Assembly: GCF_050789285.1 (NCBI RefSeq)
Contig: NZ_JBOUVX010000002.1
Coordinates: 1,234,483-1,298,482, forward strand
Origin: CAVPWP01 sp050789285
GTDB taxonomy: Bacteria; Pseudomonadota; Alphaproteobacteria; Rhodobacterales; Rhodobacteraceae
Length of the DNA stretch: 64,000 nucleotides
Direction: 5' to 3'
Shown here: positions 18,428 through 27,943 of the stretch, piece after piece
Numbering within the stretch: position 1 is the first letter of the stretch
How the letters are laid out: each line of letters begins with the position of its first letter
Program-made: the position numbers and the translations under genes
Notes under the pieces: generated by a model
Told to the model about the DNA's origin: nothing
Seen by the model: the letters and a program-made list of their open reading frames with translations, nothing else
The model's database searches: none

Positions 18428-19711
18428 GTGCAATCCACCCCGCCCTTCGCCCGCCACGAATGGCTGATCGCCTGGCGCTATCTGCGCGCCAAGCGCGCCG
18501 ACGGCGGGGTCAGCGTGATGACCTGGATCAGTCTGATCGGGATCATGCTGGCGGTTGCCGCACTGATCATCACGCTTGCCGTGCGCGCGGGTTTCCGGGC
18601 CGAATTCGTCGACACGATCCTGGGCGCCAACGCCCATGTCACGCTTTATTCGGCGACCTTCGTGACCGAAACCGGGCAAAGCACCCGCGTGCTCGAGGAC
18701 TATGCCGCGATTGCCGCACGGGTGGCCGAGGTGCCGGGCGTCACCCGCGTCGCGCCGCTGGTGAAGGGCCAGGTCATGGCCACGGCCGGGCGGCAGAACA
18801 CCGGCGTTGAGGTCTTCGGCATCGCTGCCGGGGATCTGGCCACGATCCCGCGCATCGCCGCTGCCACGGATGTGCAGGGCAGCCTCGCGGACTTCGAGCG
18901 TGGCGTGGCCATCGGCTCGGGCGTGGCGCGGGCGCTGGGCGTGGGCGTGGGCGACACGGTGCGGCTGATCTCGCCCGACGGGGTTCGCACCGCCTTCGGC
19001 ACGAGCCCGCGCGTGTCGGACTATTCGGTGGTCTTCATCTTCACCTCGGGCCGCTTCGACATCGACCGGACGCGGCTTTACATGCCCTTCGCCGAGGCGC
19101 AGGTCTATTTCAACCGCGAAGGCGTGGCCGACGAGCTTGAGATCATGGTCGCCGAGCCCGAGCGCGTCGAGGAACTTGGCCCCGCCCTGATCGAGGCCGG
19201 CGGCGAGCGCACGCTTCTGTGGACCTGGAAGGACAGCGCCGGAGCCTATCTGCGCGCGCTCGAGGTCGAGGACACGGTGATGTTCGTGCTGATGAGCGTG
19301 CTTGTCCTGATCGCCTCGATGAACATCATCTCGGGCCTCGTGATGCTGGTGAAGAACAAGGGGCGCGACATCGGCATCCTGCGCACGATGGGGCTGACCG
19401 AAGGCTCGGTGATGCGCGTCTTCTTCATCTGCGGGGCGCTTGTGGGGCTGATCGGCACGACGCTGGGCGTGATCCTGGGCTGTCTGTTCGCCTATTACTT
19501 CGACCCGATCCTGGCCTTCGTGAACGGCGCGTCGGGCGGCGGGGTCTGGGACGCCAGCGTGCGGGGCATCTATCGCCTTCCGGCGCGGCTTGAACTGGGA
19601 GATGTGCTGTCGGCGGTGGGGCTGTCGCTGGGCCTCTCGTTCGTCGTCACGCTGTTTCCGGCGCGTCGGGCGGCGCGCATGAACCCGGTCGAGGCGCTGC
19701 GCTATGAGTGA
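18428..19711 (+). CDS. lolC: Lipoprotein-releasing ABC transporter, permease (LolC/LolE type)
   Basis: 427 residues, inner-membrane part of the system that extracts mature lipoproteins for LolA. The N-terminal EWLIAWRYLRAKRADGGVSV precedes TM1; a large periplasmic domain (about 50-270) follows, then three C-terminal TMs (MFVLMSVLVLIASMNIISGL; FFICGALVGLIGTTLGVILG; VGLSLGLSFVVTLFPARRAA). A GTG start was chosen because AGGAAGG lies 10 bases before it and the family starts there. It overlaps lolD by 8 bases. There is only one permease gene, as in bacteria with a homodimeric LolF-like transporter rather than LolC plus LolE. Confidence 0.92.
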   Translation: MQSTPPFARHEWLIAWRYLRAKRADGGVSVMTWISLIGIMLAVAALIITLAVRAGFRAEFVDTILGANAHVTLYSATFVTETGQSTRVLEDYAAIAARVAEVPGVTRVAPLVKGQVMATAGRQNTGVEVFGIAAGDLATIPRIAAATDVQGSLADFERGVAIGSGVARALGVGVGDTVRLISPDGVRTAFGTSPRVSDYSVVFIFTSGRFDIDRTRLYMPFAEAQVYFNREGVADELEIMVAEPERVEELGPALIEAGGERTLLWTWKDSAGAYLRALEVEDTVMFVLMSVLVLIASMNIISGLVMLVKNKGRDIGILRTMGLTEGSVMRVFFICGALVGLIGTTLGVILGCLFAYYFDPILAFVNGASGGGVWDASVRGIYRLPARLELGDVLSAVGLSLGLSFVVTLFPARRAARMNPVEALRYE

Positions 19712-20381
19712 CGTGGCACTTCAGCTTCGCGGGATCGCCAAGGCCTATCTTCGCGGCACCCCGGCCGAGGTCACCGTGCTGAAGGGCGCGGACCTGACGC
19801 TTCATCGGGGCGAGATCGTGGCCCTTGTGGCGCCCTCGGGCGCGGGCAAGTCGACGCTACTGCACATCGCGGGACTTCTCGACACGGCCGATGCCGGGAC
19901 GGTGACGATCGGCGGAACGGACTATACCGCGGCCTCGGACCGGCGCCGGACCGAGGCCCGGCGCCGCGAGGTGGGTTTCGTCTATCAGTTCCACCACCTT
20001 CTGCCCGAGTTCACCGCAGCCGAGAACGTGGTGCTGCCGCAACTCGCCAACGGGGCCTCGGGCGCCAGCGCGCGGGCGCGCGCGGACGAGCTTCTGGCGC
20101 GTGTCGGGCTCGAGGCGCGCGCCGATCATCGGCCGGCGGCCCTGTCGGGGGGCGAACAGCAGCGCGTGGCCTTCTGCCGGGCGCTGGCCAATGCGCCGCG
20201 CGTCCTTCTGGCGGACGAGCCCACCGGAAATCTTGATCCCGCAACCTCGGAACGGGTGTTCGGCGTGCTGATGGCGCTGGTGCGCGAAACCGGGATGGCG
20301 GCGCTGATCGCCACCCACAACCCCGAACTTGCCGCGCGCATGGACCGCACATTGCACCTTCAGGGCGGAGCGCTGGTCTGA
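19704..20381 (+). CDS. lolD: Lipoprotein-releasing ABC transporter, ATPase LolD
   Basis: 225 residues. Walker A is APSGAGKST (43-51), the Q-loop lies in VGFVYQFHHLLPEFTA (the QFHHLLPEF pattern is characteristic of LolD), the signature is LSGGEQQRVA, and Walker B VLLADEPTGNLDP is followed by the switch His in IATHNPE. It powers lipoprotein release with the preceding permease, which it overlaps by 8 bases, so the pair is translationally coupled. Confidence 0.95.
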   Translation: MSDVALQLRGIAKAYLRGTPAEVTVLKGADLTLHRGEIVALVAPSGAGKSTLLHIAGLLDTADAGTVTIGGTDYTAASDRRRTEARRREVGFVYQFHHLLPEFTAAENVVLPQLANGASGASARARADELLARVGLEARADHRPAALSGGEQQRVAFCRALANAPRVLLADEPTGNLDPATSERVFGVLMALVRETGMAALIATHNPELAARMDRTLHLQGGALV

Positions 20382-20452
20382 CCGGCTGATACAGATCAAG
20401 GCCGTCGGTTCGGGACTGGGGCAGTGTGCCCATGATCACAGGGAGACGCGAC

Positions 20453-20860
20453 ATGACCCACCTTCCCGTTCTGGTCCTTGGCACCGCTCTGGCCGTGGCG
20501 CTTGGGACGACGGCGCCCGCGCAGGATGCCGAAAGCGGCGCGGTGCTGTTTCTCGATCACTGCGCGACCTGTCACGGCGTCGCCGCCGAGGGCGACGGCC
20601 CGATGACGGCGATCCTGTCGGTGCAGCCGCCCGACCTGACGCAACTGGCGCGGGCCGAGGGCGGAACCTTCCCGCTGGAACGCGTGGTGCGGCGCATCGA
20701 CGGGCGCGACGAGGTGCTGGCCCACGGCGGTCCGATGCCGGTCTTTGGAATGATCCTGGGCACCGAAAGCGGCCTGATCGACGCCTTCGACGGCACGCCC
20801 GTCTTCACGACGCAGGCCGTGGTCGACATCGCGGCCTGGCTCCAGACGGTGCAGAAATAG
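20453..20860 (+). CDS. Periplasmic monohaem c-type cytochrome
   Basis: 135 residues with a signal peptide (cleavage near the APAQD junction at 21-24) and one haem-binding motif CATCH at 37-41. A Met in GGPMPVFGM near 96-102 is the likely sixth ligand. Size and fold suggest a class I cytochrome c of the cbb3/CccA type used as a soluble electron carrier or as a small redox partner; the partner is not encoded here. Start set at MTHLPV, preceded by AGGGAGA; an in-frame GTG nine codons upstream is less likely. Ends 4 bases from the convergent DUF1194 gene. Confidence 0.85.
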   Translation: MTHLPVLVLGTALAVALGTTAPAQDAESGAVLFLDHCATCHGVAAEGDGPMTAILSVQPPDLTQLARAEGGTFPLERVVRRIDGRDEVLAHGGPMPVFGMILGTESGLIDAFDGTPVFTTQAVVDIAAWLQTVQK

Positions 20861-20864
20861 CCGC

Positions 20865-21578
20865 CTAGCGCGCGTCGGCGACGTCGCTTTCGGGCAAGGT
20901 TCCCGAGATTTCGAGGATCAGCTTGCGGATCACCGCTTCGCCGAAGCTGTCGCGGTCTTCGGCCGCGACGACGAAGGCGCCCGGGCCGCCGATGATCAGG
21001 CTTTCATAACGCCGCATCAGGTCGTCGTCGGATGGGCCGTTGCAGGTGCGGCAGTAAAGGGCCAGCCCGTTGATCACGATGCCCGCCGCCAGAACCTCGG
21101 CGCGCGCGTCCTCGATCGAGGGTCCGTTCCAGTTGTTCGCGCTGTCGCCCGAGAAGTCGATGACCTTGCGCCAGCCCTCGATGTCGTTCTCCTCGATCAG
21201 GCGCTTGCCGGTCAGAAGGGCCGACCCGATCGCATTGCGGCCGAAGGCACGGCGCGGCGGGACCATCAGCGCCTCGGCGAAGGCGGTGGCGGTGTCCGGA
21301 CCGTCCACGACCGTCCAGGGGACGACGACCGACTCGGCCCCCGCCGCCGCCCATTCGACATAGGTGACCGCGATGCGGCCATAGGCGGTAGCGGCGATCG
21401 TCTCAAGCACGCGGGGGTCGGTGATCGCCTGCGCATAGCCCTGCCGCTGGAACAGGATCTCGGCCATGTCGATCGAGCCCGAGGAATCGGCCAGCAGCAC
21501 GAGTTCAAGCTCGACATCTTCGGCCAGCGCCGGACCGGCGAAGAGGCAAAGCGCGAGGGCGGCAAGAAGCGGGCGCAT
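20865..21578 (-). CDS. DUF1194 (von Willebrand A-like) secreted protein
   Basis: 237 residues with a signal peptide (MRPLLAALALCLFAGPALA). The mature start ELVLLADSSGSIDMAE contains a MIDAS-like DxSxS metal site, and KVIDFSGDSANN and GIVINGLALYCRTCNGP follow, which is the DUF1194 pattern (vWA superfamily). Two Cys in YCRTCNG could form a disulfide. Probably periplasmic or secreted, binding a partner through a divalent cation. The frame is open 40 codons further upstream, but this start gives the signal peptide. No clear SD. Partner unknown. Confidence 0.88.
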   Translation of the reverse strand: MRPLLAALALCLFAGPALAEDVELELVLLADSSGSIDMAEILFQRQGYAQAITDPRVLETIAATAYGRIAVTYVEWAAAGAESVVVPWTVVDGPDTATAFAEALMVPPRRAFGRNAIGSALLTGKRLIEENDIEGWRKVIDFSGDSANNWNGPSIEDARAEVLAAGIVINGLALYCRTCNGPSDDDLMRRYESLIIGGPGAFVVAAEDRDSFGEAVIRKLILEISGTLPESDVADAR

Positions 21579-21621
21579 GGGCAATAAAGCTAGTCCACGC
21601 CGGGCGGCGGGCAACCTTCCG

Positions 21622-24600
21622 TCACTTGCCTGTCTGCGTCCCCCCGGCGCCTGCGGTCCGGCCCTTGACCCATTCGCGTCCGGTCTGGAACAGGACATAA
21701 AGCGCGGGGATCAGGAACACGCCGACAAGCGCGGCCGCCAGCATGCCCCCGAAGACGCCGGTTCCGATGCCCCGGCGGCTCAGCATCGAGGCCCCGGTCG
21801 CGGTCACCAGCGGAATGAGGCCTGCGATGAAGGCGAAGCTTGTCATCATGATCGCCCGGAACCGGGATCGCGCGCCTTCGATCGCAGCTTCGGTGATGTC
21901 CATGCCCTGTTCGCGCCGGGCCTTGGCGAACTCGACGATCAGGATCGCGTTCTTGGCCGCCAGCGCGATCAGCACCACAAGCCCGATCTGGCCGTAGATG
22001 TCGAAGGGCAGTCCGGCAATCAGCAGCGCCAGCATCGCCCCAGCGACCCCCACGCTGACCGACAGGAGCACCGGGATCGGGATGGTCCAGCTTTCGTAAA
22101 GCCCGACAAGGAAGAGATAGGCGAACAGCAGCGCCAGCGCGAGGATCGCCACGGTCTGACCCGAGGCCTCGATCTCTTGCAGGGCGGTGCCGGTCCACTG
22201 GTAGGTATAGCCCGGCGGCAGGGTGACGGCCGAGATCTCTTCCATGGCACGGATCGCCTCGCCCGAGGCGACGTCCGGCGCGGGCCCGCCCATCATGGTG
22301 ATCGCGCGATAGTTGTTGTAACGCACCAGTGTCTGCGGACCGACTATGTACTCGGCCCGCATGACCGAGCGGATCGGCACCATCTCGCCCGCCGCGTTGC
22401 GCACATGGATGCGGTTGAGCGCCTCGATCGACGCGCGGTCGGGTTCCTGCGCCTGTAGCGTCACCTGCCAGGACCGGCCGAACAGCGTGAAATCGTTGAC
22501 GTAGACAGACCCCAGCGTGCCCTGCAGGGCCGAGAACAGCTCGCTGACCGACACGCCCAGCGTCTGCAGGCGGTCGCGGTCGATGTCGAGGAAAAGCTGC
22601 GGCGTCGAGGCCGAGAACGTGGTGTAGGTCGGGCCAAGCCTTGGGTCCTGTGCGGCCGCGACGGTCAGGCCGCCGGCGACCGAGGCGATGTCGGCGGCCG
22701 GACGCCCCTGGGTGTCGAGCAGCATGAACTCGAAACCCGACCCGGTGCCAAGGCCCATGATCGGCGGCAGGTTGAAGGCGAAGACCTGCGCCTCGCGCAG
22801 GGCCGCGGCCTCGGCATTGGTCGCGCGGATAGCGTTGAAGACGCTGGTCGCGGGGTCCGTGCGCTCGGCGAAGGGGGCCATCTTGCCGATCAGGAACGCG
22901 CTTGACGATTTCGCCGCCCCGTCGAGAAAGCTGAAGCCGCCCACCGACACCACGCTTTCGACGCCGGGCATCCCGGCGACGATGTCTTCGACGGTGGCCA
23001 GCGCCTCGGCCGTGCGGTTGACCGAGGCACCCTCGGGCAGGCGCACCTCGGCGAAGAAGGCGCCCTGGTCCTCGGACGGAAGAAAGCCCGTGGGCACGAC
23101 CGAAAAGAGGTAGCCCGCGCTGCCGATCGCGGCGACCAGCAGGGCACCGCCCAGAACCGCCCGCCGCGCGATCGCGCCCGCAACGCGGACATAGCCGTCC
23201 CGCGTCCGGTCGATCCCGTTCGAGATGCGTCCCATGATCCCACGGCGCGGCCCGTGATGCGGCTTGAGAAGGATCGCGCAAAGCGCCGGCGACAGCGTCA
23301 GAGCGTTGATCGCCGAGATCACCATCGACACCGACACCGCCACGGCGAACTGCTGGAACAGCTGGCCCGAAATGCCGGGGATGAAGGCCACCGGCACGAA
23401 GACCGACAGCAGGACGAGGGCCGTGGCGATCACGGCGCCGGTGATTTCCCGCATCGCCTGCCGGGCGGCGTCGGCGGGGGAGATGCCGGGATTTTCCTCC
23501 ATGATCCGTTCGACGTTCTCGACCACGATGATCGCGTCGTCGACGACGATGCCGATGGCCAGGACCAGCGCCAGAAGCGAGACGGTGTTGATGGTGAAGC
23601 CCATGGCGGCCATGACCGCGAAGGTGGCCACAAGCGACACGGGCACCGCGATCAGCGGGATGATGGTGGCGCGCAGGCTGCCAAGGAAGAGGAAGACCAC
23701 GATCACCACAAGGACGAAGGCCTCGAGCAGGGTCTTCTGCACCTCGTGCACGCTGTCCTCGATGAATTCGGTCGTATCGAAGGTGACGGCGTAATCGAGC
23801 CCCTGGGGAAAGCTTTCGGCCAGACGCTCGACCGTTTCCACCACGCCTTCGCGGGCGGTCAGGGCGTTGGCGCCGGGCGCCTGGTAGACCGCGATCATCG
23901 CGGTGTCTTGCCCGTTGAAACGGGCAAAGCTGTCGTAGTCGTCGGCGCCCAACTCGACGCGGGCCACGTCGCGGATGCGCAGGAAGGACCCGTCGGGATT
24001 GGCGCGGATCACCACGTTCTCGAATTCGGCGACGTCGGTCAGACGGCCCTGGGTCTGCAGGTTGACCTGGAACAGCGGATCGTCGGTCATCGGCTGCGCG
24101 CCGATCCGGCCGATCGCGGCCTGCACGTTCTGCGCGCGCAGCGCCGTCACCACGTCGTTCGGTGTCAGGCCCAGTTGCGTCAGCCGGTTGACGTCCAGCA
24201 TCACCCGCATGGCATAGTCGCGCGCCCCGAAGATGCGCGCGTCGCCCACGCCCGGAACGCGCTTGACCGCGTCCAGCAGGTTGATCGTTGCGTAGTTCGA
24301 CAGAAACAGGGAATCGAGGCTTTCGTCGGGCGAATAGAGGTTCAGCACCAGAAGCATGCTGGTCGAGGACTTGCGCACGCTGACCCCGGTGCGCTTGACC
24401 TCTTCAGGCAGGCGCGCCTCGGCCAGCGACACGCGGTTCTGCACGTTCACGGTGGCGATGTCGGGGTCGGTGCCCACCGCGAAGGTCACGGCCAGCGAAT
24501 AGGTCCCGTCGGCCGACGAGTTCGACTTCATGTAGATCATGTCGTCGACGCCGTTGACCTGCGCCTCGATCGCCTGGGCGACGGTGGTCTCGACCGTCTC

Positions 24601-24765
24601 GGCGCTGGCGCCGGGAAAGCTTGCGGTCACGTTCACGACCGGCGGCACGATGTCGGGGAACTGCTCGACCGGCAGGCGGGCAAGCGAAATGACGCCGGCC
24701 AGCACCATCACGATCGAGATGACGGCCGCCAGACGCGGCCGGTCGATGAAAAGGCCCGAGATCAT
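21622..24765 (-). CDS. RND multidrug efflux permease (HAE1/AcrB-like)
   Basis: 1047 residues, the inner-membrane proton antiporter of a tripartite pump. The two-fold repeat is visible: TM1 in FIDRPRLAAVISIVMVLAGV, periplasmic porter domains, TMs 2-6 with the proton-relay Asp pair in GIVVDDAIIVVENVER, then the second half with TMs beginning AVLGGALLVAAIGSAGYLF and ending LVTATGASMLSRRGIGTGVF. Periplasmic loops include GLGTGSGFEFMLLD, the docking/porter pattern of AcrB/MexF relatives. It begins 4 bases after the adaptor stop. No outer-membrane TolC gene or local repressor adjoins it, so the tripartite pump must borrow a channel encoded elsewhere. Confidence 0.95.
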   Translation of the reverse strand: MISGLFIDRPRLAAVISIVMVLAGVISLARLPVEQFPDIVPPVVNVTASFPGASAETVETTVAQAIEAQVNGVDDMIYMKSNSSADGTYSLAVTFAVGTDPDIATVNVQNRVSLAEARLPEEVKRTGVSVRKSSTSMLLVLNLYSPDESLDSLFLSNYATINLLDAVKRVPGVGDARIFGARDYAMRVMLDVNRLTQLGLTPNDVVTALRAQNVQAAIGRIGAQPMTDDPLFQVNLQTQGRLTDVAEFENVVIRANPDGSFLRIRDVARVELGADDYDSFARFNGQDTAMIAVYQAPGANALTAREGVVETVERLAESFPQGLDYAVTFDTTEFIEDSVHEVQKTLLEAFVLVVIVVFLFLGSLRATIIPLIAVPVSLVATFAVMAAMGFTINTVSLLALVLAIGIVVDDAIIVVENVERIMEENPGISPADAARQAMREITGAVIATALVLLSVFVPVAFIPGISGQLFQQFAVAVSVSMVISAINALTLSPALCAILLKPHHGPRRGIMGRISNGIDRTRDGYVRVAGAIARRAVLGGALLVAAIGSAGYLFSVVPTGFLPSEDQGAFFAEVRLPEGASVNRTAEALATVEDIVAGMPGVESVVSVGGFSFLDGAAKSSSAFLIGKMAPFAERTDPATSVFNAIRATNAEAAALREAQVFAFNLPPIMGLGTGSGFEFMLLDTQGRPAADIASVAGGLTVAAAQDPRLGPTYTTFSASTPQLFLDIDRDRLQTLGVSVSELFSALQGTLGSVYVNDFTLFGRSWQVTLQAQEPDRASIEALNRIHVRNAAGEMVPIRSVMRAEYIVGPQTLVRYNNYRAITMMGGPAPDVASGEAIRAMEEISAVTLPPGYTYQWTGTALQEIEASGQTVAILALALLFAYLFLVGLYESWTIPIPVLLSVSVGVAGAMLALLIAGLPFDIYGQIGLVVLIALAAKNAILIVEFAKARREQGMDITEAAIEGARSRFRAIMMTSFAFIAGLIPLVTATGASMLSRRGIGTGVFGGMLAAALVGVFLIPALYVLFQTGREWVKGRTAGAGGTQTGK

Positions 24766-24769
24766 GCGC

Positions 24770-25882
24770 TTACCCGTCGGTCGCGGGGGCGGCGTCGACG
24801 GTCACGCCGGGCCGCACCTTGTTGAGGCCCTCGGTCACGACCAGTTCGCCTTCCTCGAGGCCCGAGGCGATGGCGACGACCCCGCGCGCGCTGGGCCCGG
24901 TCTCGACGCGCCGCTGGCTTACGGTGCCCGTGCCGTCGACGACCATGACGAAGGGGCCGGCAAGGTCGCGCTGGATCGCCTGCGCCGGCACGGCGACGCG
25001 CAGGTCGCCCCCGGTCGCGGCCAACACGACCTGAACTAGTGCCCCGTCCAGAAGACGCCCGTCTGGATTGGCGAATTCGGCGCGCACCAGAACGGTATCG
25101 GTGCCCTGCGCCACGCGTGCGTCGATGAAGTCGAGCGTCCCGGGTTCCGGGTGAAACGCGCCGTTCGACAACTGGATCGTCACGCTGCCCACGCCGCTGA
25201 CCTCGCCGGCGGCGACCCTGTCGTTGTAGTCCAGCAGGATCCCGGTCGAGACGGGGAACTCCACGAAGATGGGATCAAGCTTGGTCAGCGTCACCAGGGG
25301 GCCGGAGTCCGGTCCGACCAGGGCCCCCACGTCATAGGCGGTCAGCCCCAGGATGCCATCGAAGGGTGCGGTGATCCGGGTGTAGGACAGATTGAGGTCG
25401 GCCTGCGTACGTGCGGCCTGAAGCTGGGAAAGCGCGCCCTCGGCGCGGGCAAGGCTGGCGTCGGCGCGGTCGAGATCGGCTTGCGAGAGCGTTCCCCGGT
25501 CGACAAGGGTCTTGGTGCGCTCGCGTTCAAGCGAGGCAAGCTTGCGCTCGGCCTCGGCGGCCATGATCCGCGCGTCGATCTCGGCCACGGCGGCGCGGTA
25601 GCCGGCATCCTCGATGACGAAAAGCACATCGCCGGCGGCGGCACGCGCGCCCTCGCGGAAGGGGATCTCTTCGATGAAGCCCGAGACGCGAGCGCGCAGG
25701 TCGACCCGTTCCGAGGCGACCAGCCTGCCCGAGAACGACGCGCTTTGCTCGAAATCGAGCATCGTTGCGGGGGCGACCACGACGGCGGGGCGGGGCGCCC
25801 CTTCCTGCGCGGCGACGGACACCGGAACGAACAGGGCGGCGGCAACAAGGGCCGCGAGTGGCAGGCGCGGAACGGCAGGCAT
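24770..25882 (-). CDS. RND periplasmic adaptor (membrane fusion protein)
   Basis: 370 residues with a signal peptide (MPAVPRLPLAALVAAALFVP, cleavage after VSVAAQ). It has a lipoyl-like half-motif GRLVASERVDLRARVSGFIE, an alpha-hairpin coiled coil (about 85-150: AAVAEIDARIMAAEAERKLA and on), a second lipoyl half SYTRITAPFDGILGLTAYDV and a beta-barrel region (RAEFANPDGRLLDGALVQV). It links the permease to an outer-membrane channel. No lipobox Cys is seen, so anchoring differs from AcrA. Start set at the ATG giving the signal peptide. Diverges from the glycosyltransferase gene over 131 bases. Confidence 0.92.
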   Translation of the reverse strand: MPAVPRLPLAALVAAALFVPVSVAAQEGAPRPAVVVAPATMLDFEQSASFSGRLVASERVDLRARVSGFIEEIPFREGARAAAGDVLFVIEDAGYRAAVAEIDARIMAAEAERKLASLERERTKTLVDRGTLSQADLDRADASLARAEGALSQLQAARTQADLNLSYTRITAPFDGILGLTAYDVGALVGPDSGPLVTLTKLDPIFVEFPVSTGILLDYNDRVAAGEVSGVGSVTIQLSNGAFHPEPGTLDFIDARVAQGTDTVLVRAEFANPDGRLLDGALVQVVLAATGGDLRVAVPAQAIQRDLAGPFVMVVDGTGTVSQRRVETGPSARGVVAIASGLEEGELVVTEGLNKVRPGVTVDAAPATDG

Positions 25883-26013
25883 TCGATGGCCTCGGTGAGG
25901 GTGCGTTTCGCGGCACCTTGGCCCGTCCGGTCGGACGTTCCAAGAGAAAGTTTGAGTGATCCGGTTTGACGGGGTGGATTGCAACGCGGCCCGCGATCTG
26001 GGATCGAAGGGCC

Positions 26014-27225
26014 ATGCGATCGCTCTTCGTGCACCAGAACTTCCCGGCGCAGTTCCGCCACGTCCTGCGCAGCCTTGTCGCGCGGCCCGGGGCGCAGACC
26101 GTCTTCGTGACGCAGACCGGCAAGCCCTCGATGCCCGGGGTGACCAAGGTCGAATACACGCCCCATCGCAAGGTCGCCAAGGGCATCCACGCTTATCTCG
26201 GTAGCACCGAGGCGGCGGTCATCAATGCGCAGGGCGTGGCGCGGGCCGCGCTGGCGCTGAAGGGCAAGGGCTTTGTCCCCGATGTCATGGTCGGCCACCC
26301 GGGCTGGGGCGAGACACTTTTCCTGAAGGACGTCTTCCCGGACGCGCCGCTGATTTCCTATTGCGAGTTCTACTATCGCGGGCGCGGCTCGGACGTGGGG
26401 TTCGACCCCGAGTTCTCGGACAGCTTTGACGCGGTCTGCAGGGCGCGCGTCCGGGCGGCGCCGCATCTTGCCGCGCTCGAGGCCGCCGATCTGGGCGTGG
26501 CGCCGACGCAGTGGCAGAAGTCGCAGTTCCCCTCGGCCTATCTCGACCGGATCGACGTGATCCACGAAGGCGTCGACACCGACCTTGTGCGGCCTGCGCC
26601 GGATGTCTCGATCACGCTGTCGAACGGCACGCGACTGACGCGGGCAGACGAGGTCGTCACCTATGTCGCGCGCAACCTTGAGCCCTATCGCGGCTTTCAT
26701 TCCTTCATGCGCGCCTTGCCACACCTGCTTGAGGCCCGGCCCGAGGCGCAGGTCCTGATCGTGGGGGGCGACGAGGTGAGCTATGGCCGCTCGGCGCCCG
26801 AGGGCGGGACCTGGCGCCAGCACATGTTGGCCGAACTGGGCGGGCTTCCCGACCGGGTGCACTTCCTGGGCAAGCTGCCCTACGCGCAATATGTGGCCGT
26901 CCTGCAGCTGTCGCGGGTCCACGTCTACCTGACCTATCCCTTCGTCCTGTCGTGGTCGGCGATCGAGGCGATGTCGGCCGGCTGCGTGGTGCTGGGGTCG
27001 GACACCGCCCCGGTGCGCGAGGTGATCGAGGACGGGCGCAACGGCCTTCTGGTGGATTTCTTCGACGCAAGGGCCATCGCCGCGCGCGCAGCCGAAGTGC
27101 TGGCCAACCCCGCAAAGTTCGCCAGTTTGGGCGGCGCGGCGCGCCAGACCGCGGTCGAGGGCTTCCGCGTGGCCGACGGCTGCAGCCGCTGGATCGCGCA
27201 TATGGAGCGGCTGGCGCGGCGCTGA
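26014..27225 (+). CDS. Family 4-type glycosyltransferase
   Basis: 403 residues with GT-B fold. The N-terminal Rossmann domain begins SLFVHQNFPAQFRHV; the GT4 C-terminal domain has VVTYVARNLEPYRGFHSFM (nucleotide-sugar domain start), VLIVGGDEVSYG, VHFLGKLPYAQYVAVL and the EX7E-like region LSWSAIEAMSAGCVVLGSDTAPV with EVIEDGRNGLLVDF. Soluble. The HQNFPAQF/HxGWGE pattern (VGHPGWGETLFLKD) resembles glycosyltransferases found alone or in surface-polysaccharide loci. No partner genes for polymer synthesis adjoin it. GAAGG lies before the ATG; acceptor unknown. Confidence 0.88.
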   Translation: MRSLFVHQNFPAQFRHVLRSLVARPGAQTVFVTQTGKPSMPGVTKVEYTPHRKVAKGIHAYLGSTEAAVINAQGVARAALALKGKGFVPDVMVGHPGWGETLFLKDVFPDAPLISYCEFYYRGRGSDVGFDPEFSDSFDAVCRARVRAAPHLAALEAADLGVAPTQWQKSQFPSAYLDRIDVIHEGVDTDLVRPAPDVSITLSNGTRLTRADEVVTYVARNLEPYRGFHSFMRALPHLLEARPEAQVLIVGGDEVSYGRSAPEGGTWRQHMLAELGGLPDRVHFLGKLPYAQYVAVLQLSRVHVYLTYPFVLSWSAIEAMSAGCVVLGSDTAPVREVIEDGRNGLLVDFFDARAIAARAAEVLANPAKFASLGGAARQTAVEGFRVADGCSRWIAHMERLARR

Positions 27226-27253
27226 GGGCCCCACGCCGCGCCCGGTGGCGGGC

Positions 27254-27778
27254 TCAGGCCATCTTGCGCGCCGCGTTCAGCGCAAAGCCCATGGCGATCA
27301 GCGACACGCCGTTCGAGATCAGGTCGATCCCCAGCAGAAGCCCAAGGATCACGGCGGCCGATTGCGGGAAGTTGGCGAAGACCATCACTGCCAGCACCAC
27401 CGAAACCACGCCCGACAGCAGGATCAGCCAGAAGAACCGCCGCTCTTCAAGCGAGAAGGCGATGATGATCTTGAAGACGCCCGCGGCCAGAAAGAGGATG
27501 CCCACCAGCGTCGTCAGCGCCAGCATGCCCGCGAGCGGGTGCTGAAGGATCGAGACGCCAAGAAAGACGGCCAGCGCGCCCAGAAGCACGTTGCCGATCT
27601 TGGCCAGTGCCCCTTCGGCGCCGAAGGCGGCGACGATTTCCACGATGCCCACGAAGATGAACACCCAGGCCGCGATCGTGGTCGCCGCCATGCTGGCGAC
27701 GAAGGGGTTGGCCAGCGCGAGGATGCCCCCCGCGATGGACACGAGGCCGATGACGACCCAGAGAAGCGACTTGCCCAT
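27254..27778 (-). CDS. HdeD family (DUF308) membrane protein
   Basis: 174 residues, almost entirely hydrophobic: six predicted TM segments (LLWVVIGLVSIAGGILALA, TIAAWVFIFVGIVEIVAAF, LLGALAVFLGVSI, LALTTLVGILFLAAGVFKII, FFWLILLSGVVSVVLAVMVF, ILGLLLGIDLISNGVSLIAM), which is the DUF308 repeat arrangement of HdeD, an E. coli acid-resistance membrane protein. The role in this organism is unknown. AAAGG precedes the ATG. Diverges from the META-domain gene; the stops with the glycosyltransferase converge. Confidence 0.88.
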   Translation of the reverse strand: MGKSLLWVVIGLVSIAGGILALANPFVASMAATTIAAWVFIFVGIVEIVAAFGAEGALAKIGNVLLGALAVFLGVSILQHPLAGMLALTTLVGILFLAAGVFKIIIAFSLEERRFFWLILLSGVVSVVLAVMVFANFPQSAAVILGLLLGIDLISNGVSLIAMGFALNAARKMA

Positions 27779-27943
27779 GACGGGACCTTTCGTTCGTTTC
27801 GCCGCGCCGAGCCTGCGCCTTTTCCGGGCGTCTGGCAACGCCGGGGCAGGCAGGCCTGTCCCGCGGCTGCGTGACTGGGGCGGTCGACGGCCCCTGCCCA
27901 TATCCGCTAGGATGACGCCGATGGACGGGGAAGGAATGGCACC

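Noticed and set aside
23254..24825. Plus-strand open frame of about 520 codons opposite the RND permease
   Set aside because: His/Asp/Arg-rich shadow; the minus-strand RND protein is unmistakable.
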